NCBI GenBank assembly: GCA_002118135.1
Contig: BDIU01000276.1
Span: 45,143 to 109,142, forward strand
From: Trebouxia sp. TZW2008
Lineage: Eukaryota; Chlorophyta; Trebouxiophyceae; Trebouxiales; Trebouxiaceae
Direction: 5' to 3'
DNA length: 64,000 nucleotides
Position 1 is the stretch's first letter. Each line of letters begins with the position of its first letter. Shown in pieces: positions 22,001-34,000 of this stretch. The notes beneath the pieces were generated by a model. It had not been told where the DNA came from. It ran no database searches and saw only the letters and a list, made by a program, of their open reading frames with translations. The position numbers and the translations under genes are program-made.

Positions 22001-24710
22001 ATCAGCTTGATCATGCTACAGTTGCTGTGTTTCCGGTTCTCTTCGGAATTGTGATGCGTTTTCCAATGTAATGCTGAGTGTCAGTCTTGTTTGCAAAAAC
22101 TTTCTTGCCTGGCACTGCTTGAAAAGGGAACTGTCGAGAATTTCCAGCAAGAAAACGCAAGTCTTTACTGTCTTTCAGGCTGTTCTGCATGCTTCAGTGC
22201 TGCCTGTCTCGTCCTTGAAGACTGATCAGCACGCATGTACCACATGTGCTGTTACTTTCACATTGCACCTGGCAAGCAAGCATGCCTTCAGAAGCACTTA
22301 TGACCAAGCCCCACATGTTATGTGTCATGATTGTTGGGTTTGCCTCTTCAGTCACACCTGCAGTCCTGCAGCTTTTGTTTCATGACGCTTCTGCTGATTA
22401 CACTCATGCTGACAGTGCTAAGCCCCTTGCTCATTCTGACTGTGCAGGCTGGAGATGATAGTGCTGAGATGCAGCAAAGGCTGAAGGACTTGGGAGTGCC
22501 CATCCCAACAGGGCCAGATGCTGTACCCAGCATGCCCTCTGCCCCAATGCCTATGGGCAACATCATTCCCGCCCCTGCTGGACCCATGATGGGTATGGGT
22601 CAACCCTACCCCCTCATGCCCCAGATCACTGTGGGCCCCACAGAATTCCTGTCGGTGAATGGCATGGTCACGCCTGATGTGCTGGTGGACAACGATGAGT
22701 ACAAGGAGGTATTGTGCCAATCATACTTGCATGCATTGACGAACCTTGGCTCAGTCTTGTTGTACTCATAAATCACGCCTTTTGCTGCACCCATGATGGG
22801 TCAGCTCTACCACCTCATGCCCCAGATCACTATGGGCCCCACAGACTTCCTGTCGGTCAATGGCATGGTCACACCAGATGTGCTAGTTGACAATGATGAG
22901 TACAAGGAGGTATTGTGCCACTCTTCCTTGCATGCATCTGATTCAGCATTGTTGTAATCATAGATCCCCGCCCCTGCTGGGCCCACGATGGGCATGGGTC
23001 AACCCTTACCCCTCATGCCCCAGATCACTGTGGGCCCCACAGAGTTCCTGTTGGTCAATGGCATGGTCACCCAGATGTGCAAATGACAAGGGTGGCTTGA
23101 CATACTTCCTCAAACAAGGGTGCACTGAGCAGCATATTTCGCTTCAGGCTTGTGTACTCAGCAAGTCCTGTGTCTTTTGTACTTTAGCTCATTAACACCT
23201 TCCAGCCTGGCCTGATACCCATATGAAACACAGCTTGTGACGCGTTTTGCAGCAGATTGCTGTCAGTCTGGTTTGGCTGGTGCATGTGCATGTTTGTGGG
23301 GCCTACAAACGACGTGTTCTATCCGCTGATCATCTGATGACGACTTGCTTGCTCGCCAGGTCATGAAGTGTGTGAGCTCCCACAGCCTACTTGCCATGTA
23401 TTGTGTCTGCTGATTGAGCAGCTCATCAAACTCTGCCTCAGACAGTCTTGCATGGGAGCAGTTGCATGCGTCTGTACGTACCTAGTCACTGGGGTCCCAA
23501 GCCTGCCTAGCAAGCGTTCTCAACAAGGGAGTAAAATGTGCTTGCTGATCAGGTCATAGAGAACTTGCATGAGCAGTGCAGCAAGTGCCATGCAGTGAAG
23601 AAGGTGGTTGTGTGTCCTGTTTTCTCATCATATAACGACAGCCTGCTTGTCTTTCCGCTCATACAGGACTTACATCAGCACAGCCTGCGTGTCACGAGTT
23701 GTGTCTTGTCTTCAAAGCATTTGGCAAAACTCTGCTTGCAAGAGAGGACTTGCATGAGGAGTGCAGCAAGTACGGCCAAGTGATGCAGTCGGTTCTGTTT
23801 CGTATTGTCATCATGCGATGAAGCCTTCCTGCCTTGTAGGTTATAGAGGACTTACGTGAGGAGTGCAGCAAGTATGGTCAAGTGATAAAGGTGGTGGTGC
23901 CTCGGCCCCCTGACCCAAGGCAGGCCCACGCTCTCTTCAACCAGCAGAATTTTGGCAAGGTCAGACCCTAGCAAATTGCACATGAACATCCTTTGCCCTC
24001 ATTGGACCCCACAAGCCTTGCATATCAGTAGTGTCAGTGTTGGATGCTGCAAAGCTCACACATCAGCAATACTGATGTTAAGCTCTCCAAGGCACAACGT
24101 CCTCATTGCAGCTATTGGAATCCGCATACCAACAACATCAGTGCTTAAACTTGCAAAGCTCACATCTTGCTTTCATTCGTCTATCCAGTAGGCAGTTGAT
24201 TGAACGTATGTATGCGCTCGCTGTGATTGATGTGTGCACAGAAGCCAGCAAGAGGCTCATGTTTCAACTGCAGCAAGCTGTGTGTTGTTGGCATCTTGCT
24301 GTGCTGTCAAGTGCAGCTGTGATGCTGGCATATGCGGCCTGATCTTCTTTTTTGTCACTGAAGTCGCACCTGTCTTCTACTGTACTTCTGAACACGGTGA
24401 CACTGCAGCAGTAGTGACCGCACAGGGCAGCCACCAGCAAGGCCTCACAGCATGTATCAGTGAGTTCAATGACTGTCAATGCTAGTTTGTGAGCCGCTGC
24501 CATTATATTCTGATGCCGTTGCATGCTTGGACTGTATTTTGATGGTCTGCTGAGGCTGATTTGGTTCTGCAGGCTTTTGCTCAATTTGGAAATCCAATGG
24601 GTGCCCAGGCTGCCAAAGATGCCATTCACGGCCGATTGTTTGCTGGCAGCACAGTCGAGGTCAACTACATTACTGCTCAGCAATTTGGTGCTGTTGGCGG
24701 CTTTCTATAG
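19016..24710 (+). CDS. U2AF65-like splicing factor: RS domain, one RRM, C-terminal UHM
   Basis: Eight exons close phase: 19016-19674, 19909-20012, 20560-20643, 20973-21073, 21446-21766, 22448-22708, 23840-23959, 24573-24710, giving 595 aa. Residues 1-110 are acidic. Residues 110-220 form a long Arg/Lys/Asp/Ser RS domain. Then GGYVPRKR, a Gln-rich helix ending KTQRE, an RRM (about 317-410: VYVGNL, RNP1-like GRYAFVELR), a Met/Pro-rich linker, and a UHM-type RRM (about 490-595: NGMVTPDVLVDNDEY, LREECSKYGQV, GNPMGAQAAKDA). U2AF65 recognises the polypyrimidine tract in 3' splice-site selection. Unlike canonical U2AF65 there is no second RRM; the linker takes its place. Alternatives are a CC1/RBM39-like or PUF60-like protein. 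TGTAA follows the stop at 24731. It is divergent from SelO across 249 bp. Confidence 0.85.
22785..23095 (+). repeat. Two copies of the 3' part of U2AF-like exon 6
   Basis: Copy A (about 22790-22916) repeats the exon from PLMPQIT to DNDEYKE and its GTATTG donor, with the frame fully open. Copy B (about 22970-23090) repeats it to NGMVT and then frameshifts. Period is about 185 bp. Copy A has a possible acceptor gggtcag at about 22799-22805, so use as an alternative exon cannot be excluded. Confidence 0.88.
23540..23785 (+). repeat. Three copies of the 5' edge of U2AF-like exon 7
   Basis: Near 23550-23615, 23660-23690 and 23745-23785 are variants of the exon start VIEDLREECSKYGQV, the first with an acceptor (gatcag). 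They sit about 95 bp apart, upstream of the true exon at 23840-23959, and are progressively damaged. Confidence 0.82.
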
Positions 24711-24730
24711 CACATTGAATGCAGTGCTGA

Positions 24731-24735
24731 TGTAA
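24731..24735 (+). terminator. TGTAA polyadenylation signal candidate
   Basis: TGTAA, the usual poly(A) signal of chlorophyte nuclear genes, occurs 20 nt after the stop codon of the U2AF-like gene. Confidence 0.4.
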
Positions 24736-25420
24736 CTGGTAATGCTTACAAGGCAAACTTTTCCCATTATTTTTGCTTGAAGGTTGATAAGAGGGTGGCC
24801 TGTGAGGTACACAGGTGGGTGTCACTTGCAGATTGTTCCCAGGTATTCCCAGGAAACAAGCGACACAACGTGTATGCAATCACGCTAGCTGTGCTCTCAA
24901 ATGCCGCTGGCGCTGATCAATCTACTGCAATGCAACCTCATGAGGGATAGGCCTGACAGCATATGATATCACCGCCAGTGCAGCATACTAGCATGCAAGT
25001 CTTGCATGACATGATGCATGTTGTCGGACAGGACAGCCTTGTAATGGGTGGAGCCTCTTTGAAGGCCTAGGCTCTCAACAGCTTGACATTGCCTTATCGA
25101 TGCTGTAAGCAAGCCTGACCGAACTCACGCCATTCTCGTGGCTCTCTCCTGATCATGTGCGTGCTTCTGTCACATGGCATCGGTAAGTGCCCAGACAACA
25201 ACTGAAGGTTGTACCAGGATGGCGACTTTGCATTTTAAATAGTGCCAGAAGCAGAGGAATCTGCTGCTTTCTTGCAAGACAACTGCAAAAGGACATTGCA
25301 TCAGTGAGTCCGCTGCATACTTCTTGCACTTGCCAAACCATTGAAAGCTGCATGCACAGTTAACTGCCATGCTGAGAAAGCTGTCACCAGCTGTCACACA
25401 GCTAGCGCTGTCTTATCTAT
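24736..25420. other. Convergent intergenic region
   Basis: Between the 3' ends of the U2AF-like and Nudix genes. No supported coding or RNA feature; presumably the two 3' UTRs. Confidence 0.45.
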
Positions 25421-27789
25421 CTACAGCAGCTCTCGCCGTTGTAGCTCCTCAAGGGCCAAGAAAGCTGTTGTGACTGATGGTAACAGCATGTTGCCACTGT
25501 GCATGATCTCCCTCAGGCGTGCTATATCCACTCTATGTATCTGCAGTAAGCAACAGGTCCCACTGCTGCTCACAATCTAAGCGATCATTGAGGACAGGCA
25601 GTGTGTAGAGCATGACTTTGCTGTGCACTGAAGCAGGTGTTGCATTTGATCTGACAAGGTCGCCTGTTTGAATGCTGGGCGGGCCACAACAGACAGTGCA
25701 GTTGCTTGTCGTTCACAAATGTCATGCGCACTTCCATGCAGAGAACCATGTGCTGCGTTTCCCTCTGCGCCTTGTGCAGATATGAAAGACATAAATGTCA
25801 TTCCCACAATGACCTTGGCAAGTACTTTCTGCACGTGCACCCAGCATGCATGCTGACAAAGCACGTGCTGACTTACCAATGACCCTATAAACTCCTTGGC
25901 AACTCGATTTCTCGCAATGGCAGCTGCTGCTGGGCCCAAAAAGGGTGTGAAACGTTTGGCACCCCATTTCACCTCAGCAATTCCTGTTTTGCACCTCTGT
26001 GACTGCAATCTTGTGCACATGCACCTAGCATGCATGCTGCAAACCCAGACCCATGTTGACGATGAGTACCTCTATGAACTCCTCTGCATCTCGCTTGCCT
26101 GCTGTGCTAGCTGCTGCTGGGCCAATACACAGAAAGGGTGTGAAGCGATTGGCGCACCACTTGACCTCAGCAATGCCAGGGTGCCCAGGACCTAACAGAT
26201 CCACCCATTCGCCCCCCTGTAACTGGGCCTGCAGGATTCTATCAGTTACTATTCTGTCAATTGCAGTCACTGATTGGACCAGATTGCAGCAGCAATGAGA
26301 TCAGTCTTGAAGAACAGCCAGAGCCCATTGTCACGCAGTGAACATGAGTTGGGTGCTCCAGCTTGACTTCTTTGGGCAATATTGTCAGCTCGGACATCGC
26401 TTTGCAGGGCATGATGCTAGATGTGGATGACAGGAGCATCATACATTAGGACACATAGCTGGCAAGCGACAATAATTTGAGCGTTTACCCACAGCTTCAA
26501 TGAAATGTCATGAATGGATCATCAAGACAGATTTGATAGATGTCAAGACACAGTGGTTGACATGTCAAACAACAGCTGCAACAGATGGCAAGACGTAGTA
26601 CTTGTGACATTTCAAACAACAGCTTCAATAGCTGTCAAGACGTAGTACTTGAAGTCCACTGAGCTGACCTCTTCCCACAATTCAGCGCGAGCGCACTCGA
26701 CAAAAGCGCTGTGCCGCCTTGCATCAAAGCTGCCAGCAGGCAAGCTGTACATCATCTCATTGGGTCCTTGGCAGAACTCTCTCAGGATTGTCACCTGCCA
26801 CACAAACAGATTTTGCGAGAAATGGCAGGAGGTAAGAATGCAAGACATCTAGATGTTTTAATCATCAATGACAATTGATTACACTTTCCAGCACATGTGC
26901 CAGGTGTGTGTGGCCCGAGCCCTATCTCGCCAGGCGGGCTTGTTCTGAGCATCACGGTGAGAACGATTTGTGTTCAAGTGCTGAAAATCAGACAAAACTA
27001 GATGCTATGCTGCAGATCATCATCAAAGGCAGAGGCTGATCACAGGCTGTGCAACAGCAATGATTGATGAATTTTGTGTGGAGGACACAAGACACATGGT
27101 GCCCAAATGCAGTGATGTTGCAGCCATGAATGGGATAGGCAAAGGTAGAACAAGTCTACTGACATCCGTATCTTGACGCAATGAAAAAGCTAGCCTGACA
27201 AGATCAGACCTGAGCTTACATGCTGAGAGTTGTGCATAGATCAGCTGTATATGATTCGCCTTGATTGAGACCCTGAAAGCAGATGGCACAGTGCGGCATC
27301 TGAGGGCAGCTCACCTGGGCAGGCGCGTTGTCTGTAGCAGGGTGGAAAGGGAATACAGCTGAGAATTGAAACATGGCTTGAGGATGGCCTATGATATCAA
27401 ATTCATGTTCTTCAGCCTATGGTACGTTCTCGTGCTCAGCAGACATGCTTCTGCTGCCTGCTTTGAGGCGTTGCAAGTGATCTGACTTACTGATCGGTCT
27501 TTGAGAGCAGGAAAGCGTATTCTGCGGTTGTACAGGGTCAGATAGCGTTTGTACACTTGCTCCTCCTTGAGTACTGTAAACTCTGCAGCATGACAATGTA
27601 TATTTAGGTTGCAGCTTCGGCAGCTGTGTGCGTGAATGACGACAGTAACATGCCTGGTTGTGCAGAGCTGCTGCTTTGTTGCCCAGAGACGCCGGCGAAC
27701 GCCATTTTGGAGCAACTCTTACGCAAGCTGAACCCGGTATTGGTGGATCTGATTGGACTTAACAGGCGTGAGGTCAGAGCGGCCTGCAT
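25421..27789 (-). CDS. Nudix hydrolase with organelle-type leader
   Basis: Six exons close phase: 27654-27789, 27491-27582, 27315-27416, 26669-26794, 26070-26228, 25421-25540, giving 244 aa. Intron 1 uses a GC donor (CCAG|GCATGT). The Ser/Arg-rich leader (about residues 1-45) suggests import into an organelle. The core runs EEQVYKRYLTLYNRR, VTILREFCQGPNEMMYSLPAG, then the Nudix helix ECARAELWEE. Nudix enzymes cleave nucleoside-diphosphate-X compounds; the REFxQGPNE and LPAG words resemble ADP-ribose pyrophosphatase-type members, but substrate cannot be set from sequence. The Nudix box is atypical: between the Gly of LPAG and ELWEE it is two residues longer than GX5EX7REUXEE, the first Glu is missing and RE is AE. 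The distal GEWVDLLGPGHP and AEVKWCANRF exon is well conserved internally. It is divergent from the CLC gene. Confidence 0.82.
25865..26005 (-). repeat. Copy of the 3' part of Nudix exon 5
   Basis: Minus strand reads GIAEVKWGAKRFTPFLGP and AKEFI, followed by an altered donor region, paralleling GIAEVKWCANRFTPFL and AEEFIE in the true exon at 26070-26228. The frame is open over the copied part. Confidence 0.88.
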
Positions 27790-28083
27790 CGGATCATGCG
27801 AAAATGTGGCCAAATTGGCAAGTTTGCGACAGTGGCTTCTGCTGGTGGGCCTGAGGGAGGCTTCAGGGCTAACACAGGGACACTGTCCTGCTTCAGGCAC
27901 GGCACTGCGACAGACAGCAAAAGCTTGATGCCTTGATGCATTTGACTTCTGCTGCTGCTTCTGACTAAGTGCTTTAGATTTCACGTAGTGCACAACAAGC
28001 ACACTGTGCAAACAGGCGCACTTGCGGAGAAATCGACCACTCACAGCACAGAAGCTGGATGCGCAGGGCCCACCGTGGCCAGT

Positions 28084-31000
28084 ATGGATCGTAGTTGGAC
28101 GGGCGACGATGAAAAGTCAGCATTTGATGACTTGCTATCAGCTCGAGTCCCATCAAGAGGTGCTCTCAGGTATGTGCTGCTTATGCTACCGAGAGAGCGC
28201 GCAACAATTTTCAAAATCCACTTGTCACAATGTTCTTGCTGTCTGCGTTTGAGCTGTTGACGCATCTGGCTTGACGGCTTTCCACTCATCTGCCGGGAAG
28301 CCTCACAACCCTGACTTTGACTTGCTCCCTGACTCTTGCAGCAACGTCTTGGAGGACTACGAGCTGAAGGCCTTGCAGTCAGAGCACGCAGCTGAACAGT
28401 ATGCCGTGCATCACGAGACGTCCAGACGCCCTGCGTCTGGCTGGCGAGATCCCAAGCACAGGATACAGGCAGAACTCTCAGAGACAGTACACCATGTACA
28501 GGATGCTTTCAACGTGTTCAAAGAGCGAGGCGTGTTGCACCACACAGAATATGATGCCAACATCCCTGCTGCTGTGCACGGCGCTCCAAAGACCGCAGAG
28601 GTATGCCACCAGACTCTTCAGCCTTGTATTGCAACCTTCTTTTGCAAAACAAAGTATCTGACATTTTGCGTGCCAGACAAACACCTGGCAAACACATCAC
28701 AGGAGATGCTGCCGTGAACACTTAAAAGTCATTGTGAATACGTTACCTGGCATCACATATTGGTTGTTGCAGGAAAGTAAGGAGTCTCTGGAGAGGTTGC
28801 GCCGCATGGGAGCTTTTGAGGCCCAAGACTTTGACAACACGGTATGTCAGCTCCTCCAGAAGCACTGTCAGTATGCCATTGATGAACCCTTGCAGAACAA
28901 CCCGACGATGAAGTCGTGGCTTGATTTGACTGCTTGGTCTCTCTTGCAATGTTATTATCAGCTAATATTCACGGTAGCATGACCCCCACACTTGCTTATT
29001 TTAGACAGACTTGTGCAATTCACTACAGAGCAGCTGGTATCAGAACTTGCTTTGCGTGCTATACAAGTATTTTCCCCCTTGTGCTGGTACACAGCACTGC
29101 AAAAGGGCAACTTTGATGCAGGACAATGATGTAGAGCGTGAGACCACTTTGAACCGTGATCACCTGGACTATCTGGTGGAGGAAAGCTGGAGATGGCTGT
29201 TGTCATGTAAGTTCAGATCCATGCAGTGCTGTGCTGCATCAGTTGAAGATTCATAGCTGACTATGTGTTATGTGCATCAACAATCAGCGCTCAGGGGGTG
29301 TACCGAGCGTTTTTCTTGATGATGAACTCCTTGTTCATGACATTGTCAAATATTGTTGGCCACCGGACAGTTGATCAACAGCATGCTGTTTTCTCCATAG
29401 CCCTTGCAGAGTCCCATGAGGATTTTTTATGTTGTGTGAATACAGGCACCATTCCTGGCATGCCAGCTTCAACTGCATGCAATCTGTCAAAGCACAGCAT
29501 GCTCGTTGAGTTGCCTGTTGAGCACGTTCTTGCTGTCTGCAGCTGCCGTTGGCGTGAGGATGGGGTTGTTGGCCTCCCTATTTCACATCATCTTGCAGCG
29601 ACTGAACAGCTCCATCATCTCTTTGCAGAGCTTAATGTAACTCACAGTGATGCGCTGCAGTTGCCGTTGTCATGAGCGTTGGAGTGTTTGCCTTCTCTGT
29701 GAAACCTTGCCTGCACTCAAGTGACTCTGAGCCAAGTGCTGCAGCATGCAAATGCACCAAGCCAAGCCTATGTCTTGACAACGGTTTGCAGTTGCCATCG
29801 GCGTGCGCATCGCAGTGTTGTCCTTCCTGATCGACATCTTGATGCAGTCAAGTTTTTGAACACTTGACTGTGTCAAGCTAAACTCTGAGACTACACGACA
29901 CTTTGCAGTTGCTATTGGCGTGAGCATGGGGGTGTTGGCGTTCCTGGTAGACATCTTCCTGCAGCGGCTGAACAGCTTCAAGTACTCAGCTGTGAAGAGC
30001 GTAGTGAGGGACACTGGGGGCTTCTGGGCTCCCTACATTGTGTGGCTGTGCTTCACAATGGGCTATGCAGCTCTTTCCTCCTACCTGGTGACCACCTTTG
30101 CGCCTTTGGGCGCTGGCAGTGGCATTCCTGAGATCAAGACTTACCTCAATGGAGTGCACATCAAAGGTACACCAGCATCTGTCATGTAGTCTTTGCACTC
30201 CATCAGATTGACGTTAGTTGCAACGTGCAAGGCAATCCTTCAGCATGCAGTCATCTGCTTTGTGCCCTCTGAGCGGTGGCTGTGGCATTACTGAGCTCAA
30301 AATCACCTCAATGCAGCAGTGCACATCAAAGGTACACCCCAACACAACACACAACTCTCACGTTGACATAAAGTGCTGCTTCCGTATGTACCCAGCAAAC
30401 ATGCATTTGTCCTCCTGGCTGCAAACCAGCAATTTTGTTCAATGTGCCTCATGACACATTCAAGTGACGCCAATGTAACATTTTGTGCTTTCAAAACTTT
30501 CTTGTCTCTGTCAGCTTTGCCCTTAACATGTATGCTCAAAGACACTGTGCCTCTGATGCTTTCAGGCTTGCTTGGATTGAAGACCCTGGCGGTGAAATTG
30601 TTTAGCATCAACCTGCAAACAGAAGCCATGGCATGCCTCTGGACAAGCACAATGCTCTTGTTGCTTTGGGATTGCTTGGGCTGCAGACCCTGATTGTGAA
30701 GCTGTCCAGCATGACCCTGCATACGGAAGCCTAGGCATGGCTATTGAAGATCGTGCTGCTTTCAGGCTTGCTTGGGCTGAAGACACTGGTGGTGAAGATG
30801 TTCAGTGTAACCTTGTCCATGGCTGGAGGCATCATTGCTGGCAAGGAGGGACCCTTCATCCATGCTGGGGGTATTGTCGGGGGTGGCTGGGCCGGCATGG
30901 GGTCCAGGTGGGTCATCCCGCTTCCACAAATTGGCTGTGTTGCAATCTTAACATGAATAGTAGTATAAGCCTGAAAGCTGCATCAGAGCAGGCCTGGACC

Positions 31001-34000
31001 ATGACAGGACGGCTTGGTAGCAAGGGCAGAGCATGCCTGTAGCCTGCATTGGGGCAGGCCTGAAACATGATAGGGTAGGGCTGGCAGTGATCATAAAGTC
31101 AGCTGGGACAGGGCTGAGGGCAATGACAGATCCAATCAGGGCACAGCTGACAGACTTGATGATTACTTTGGGCAGGGCAGAGATAACAGCATTGCTGGGC
31201 TGAGCTCAGGGTTTTGCAGATCAAAAAGGGCAAAATGGGCATTGCTGATCATTTGCACGCCCACAGCGATATTTCTAGCAACTTCATCTCAGCATGCCCA
31301 GCATGACTCTGTTCAGTTCTTGTAAGCAAAGCTGGTCTGCTCTTAGCTTTGGCCCTGTTCACTGTAGGTTGCCTTGACTCATGTCAGTAGTGACATGGGT
31401 CCTCTCAGCAGGATCTCAAAACAGGATATGTGTCGGCTGACCAGGAATATTCATTTCAATATAGTTGTATCAGCCTTTTGGTCATGCTGTATGACTGTCT
31501 CTGCCAGCAGCCTGCCATTCGATGCATGCCTGCCATGCACAATGTTCATGATAGGATGAAGCAGATGTTTTCAAGACCAGTGACTGAACCCCACTCAAGA
31601 GATACAGCGCAACTGGAATGGGGCTGCACTTTGACACTGGCAAGTCAAGCGTTGTTGATGTTGCGCCTCAAGCTCAGCTCCTTTGGCAGTGACTGCCCCA
31701 ATCTTGGCCTCAGCAACAGCACTTCTAGCCTCAGAACGAGAGTCTTGCATGCTAAGCTCAAATAGCTGGAACAGCGGTAGCAGCTTTCCGGAAGGGTTTG
31801 AGTGCCAGAAAGCTGCTGTCGCTGTCAACGCTGCGCTGAGCCATGGAAGGCTCCGACTCTGAGGCAGGACTGCTGATACTGAAGCTAAGGACAGGCTTGA
31901 ACTGCCAAGGCAGCTGCGCTATGAGAGGACTACTTTGGTTCTACTGTGTCTGTCTGTCACTCTTTGTGTTAGATCTCTCAACAGTGCACAGAACAGCGCA
32001 AGACCAGAGCTTCAGACCACGAGCGGCAAGCAGCTGACTGTCTGGGACAGCTAAGTTTGGCAAGGTATTATTCCACAATCTTTAGTCAGATCACAAACAA
32101 TATGTGTGTGAAAACCTAAGCTTCCAACAGAATGCCTGACAGCACTGCCTATATCTTTGTGTCTGGAATTAGCTTGTCTGGTCAAGTCTTGTCTTATCTT
32201 TTCTTGTCTCAGCCAAATTAGACATTGACACTTGGCAGAATTGGGTTTCTCCAGGACCATCACGGATTTGTTGAGGAGGTTTGGCTACAAGAAGGAGGCC
32301 AAAGCGCCGCACAAGTATGGCGGCTACTTCCGGAATGACGCCGACCACAGAGACTTTGTGGGCATTGGCACTGCAGCAGGTCAGGCTCACTCACTGCTTA
32401 AATATGCTGTCATGGTTGTTGAGTTGATTGTTCATGCATTCTAACACCTGTTCTTCCTTTGACCCAGGTCAGTTGCCAGCTCCCTACGTCTCTTGCACAC
32501 ATTGTCTGCAGCTGTTACAGATGTCAGCAAATTCATGCAGTCAAGGTGTGGTTGGTCGCAACGGATGCTGTTGGGCATTGCTCAGCAGCGGTGCAAGCTG
32601 ATGCCTAGCTGCAGTCATTTGTCAACATGTAGTTGAGAGCAACGCCTGTTGTGCATATTGCACAGCACCATCATCGGGTTGTGGCTGATTTGCCGAAAGT
32701 GTGCCACTTGCTGCTGTACTTTCTTTGTACCAGGCACACCCAGCACTTACGCTGCAATTACTTGTCAGCTCTACTTCTGTTGCCACTGTGGTCTCCATGA
32801 TGAATGTCATTGTCACTTGTTGTGATCATTGCTGCTTTCGTCATTGCTGGTACTGACTGCTTGCAGGTGTGTCATGTTCGTTTGCTGCACCCATTGGTGG
32901 TCTGCTGCTGTCTATTGAGGAGGGTGCATCCTTCTACAGCACCTCTCTCTTCTGGCGTGGCTTCTTGGCAACTTGCACAGGAGTGTGCACCCTTCACTTC
33001 CTTGCTCAGTTCCACGAGAAGCCAAGCGAGATTCTTGATGCCCGGTTCGGCATCCGGCGTGATTTGGGTCTGTATGACGACAACATTGCGCTGTACGGAG
33101 CTCGCTTTTGGTATTATATTTGGGAGCTGCCAATCTATGTGCTGATCGGTTGCATCGCGGGGTCCCTAGGCGGTTGGTTCATCAAGCTGAACATCATCTT
33201 CACCGCCTTCCGGGCCAAGTACATTCCTGCCAGCAACAGATGGCGACGGTTTGGCGAGGTAAGACCAGCAAGAGCATTTACTGTCTCCAAAAGCAGTCTT
33301 CACTTTGCCTTTCACTTCACCTATAGCATGTTGGGTGTGCAGCAATACGACCTGCTACTGCATGCCTAGTGTTCCCTTGCTGACACAATTGTTAGGAGTC
33401 TCTGGGGTGCTGACGCAGGTTGCTGCAAATTTTGATCAGACTTGGTGCTTGGCTGCAGGTGGTGTTTGTAGCATGGTTTGTGGCAACCATCTGGTTCTTT
33501 GTCACGTATGCGTCCCCTTGCCAAAACCTGCCCTCAAAGGAGCAGCTGTCATACTACGAGAACTCAGGGGAGGACCAGGACATTTATGCCGGTGTCTCTG
33601 GCTTTGACTCAAGGGGACTCAAATTCTTCCCTCAGCTCTGGTAAGCTGTGTTGCAGCATCTATTCATTTGTGTCCGCAACTCTGAAATGTCTTGCATGCA
33701 TGTCTCTGTGTGATTTCACTTTCACGCATGGGAGGTTGAAAGGGGTTGACTGCCTGCATTGCCTGAAGAAACATATCTTGGATGATGTTGTTGGTCCATA
33801 GCCAAGGCAGCATGGCGACAACTGCAAGCTCGTTTGTGCAGCTGTCTTGCAGTGACTTAGGCATGCACTTACTCACCGCACATTGGCGCAAATTGCTTCA
33901 AAGGTTTACACCACTTTTTGTGTTTCAGGTGCAACTCCACTCAGTTCAATCCTCATGGCCAGCTGTTCTTCAATCCACTGGTGCAGTCCATGCGCATGAT

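Noticed and set aside
31595..31828. Ala/Glu-rich minus-strand ORF in CLC intron 6
   Set aside because: Short, starts without clear context, no family similarity and no splice partners.
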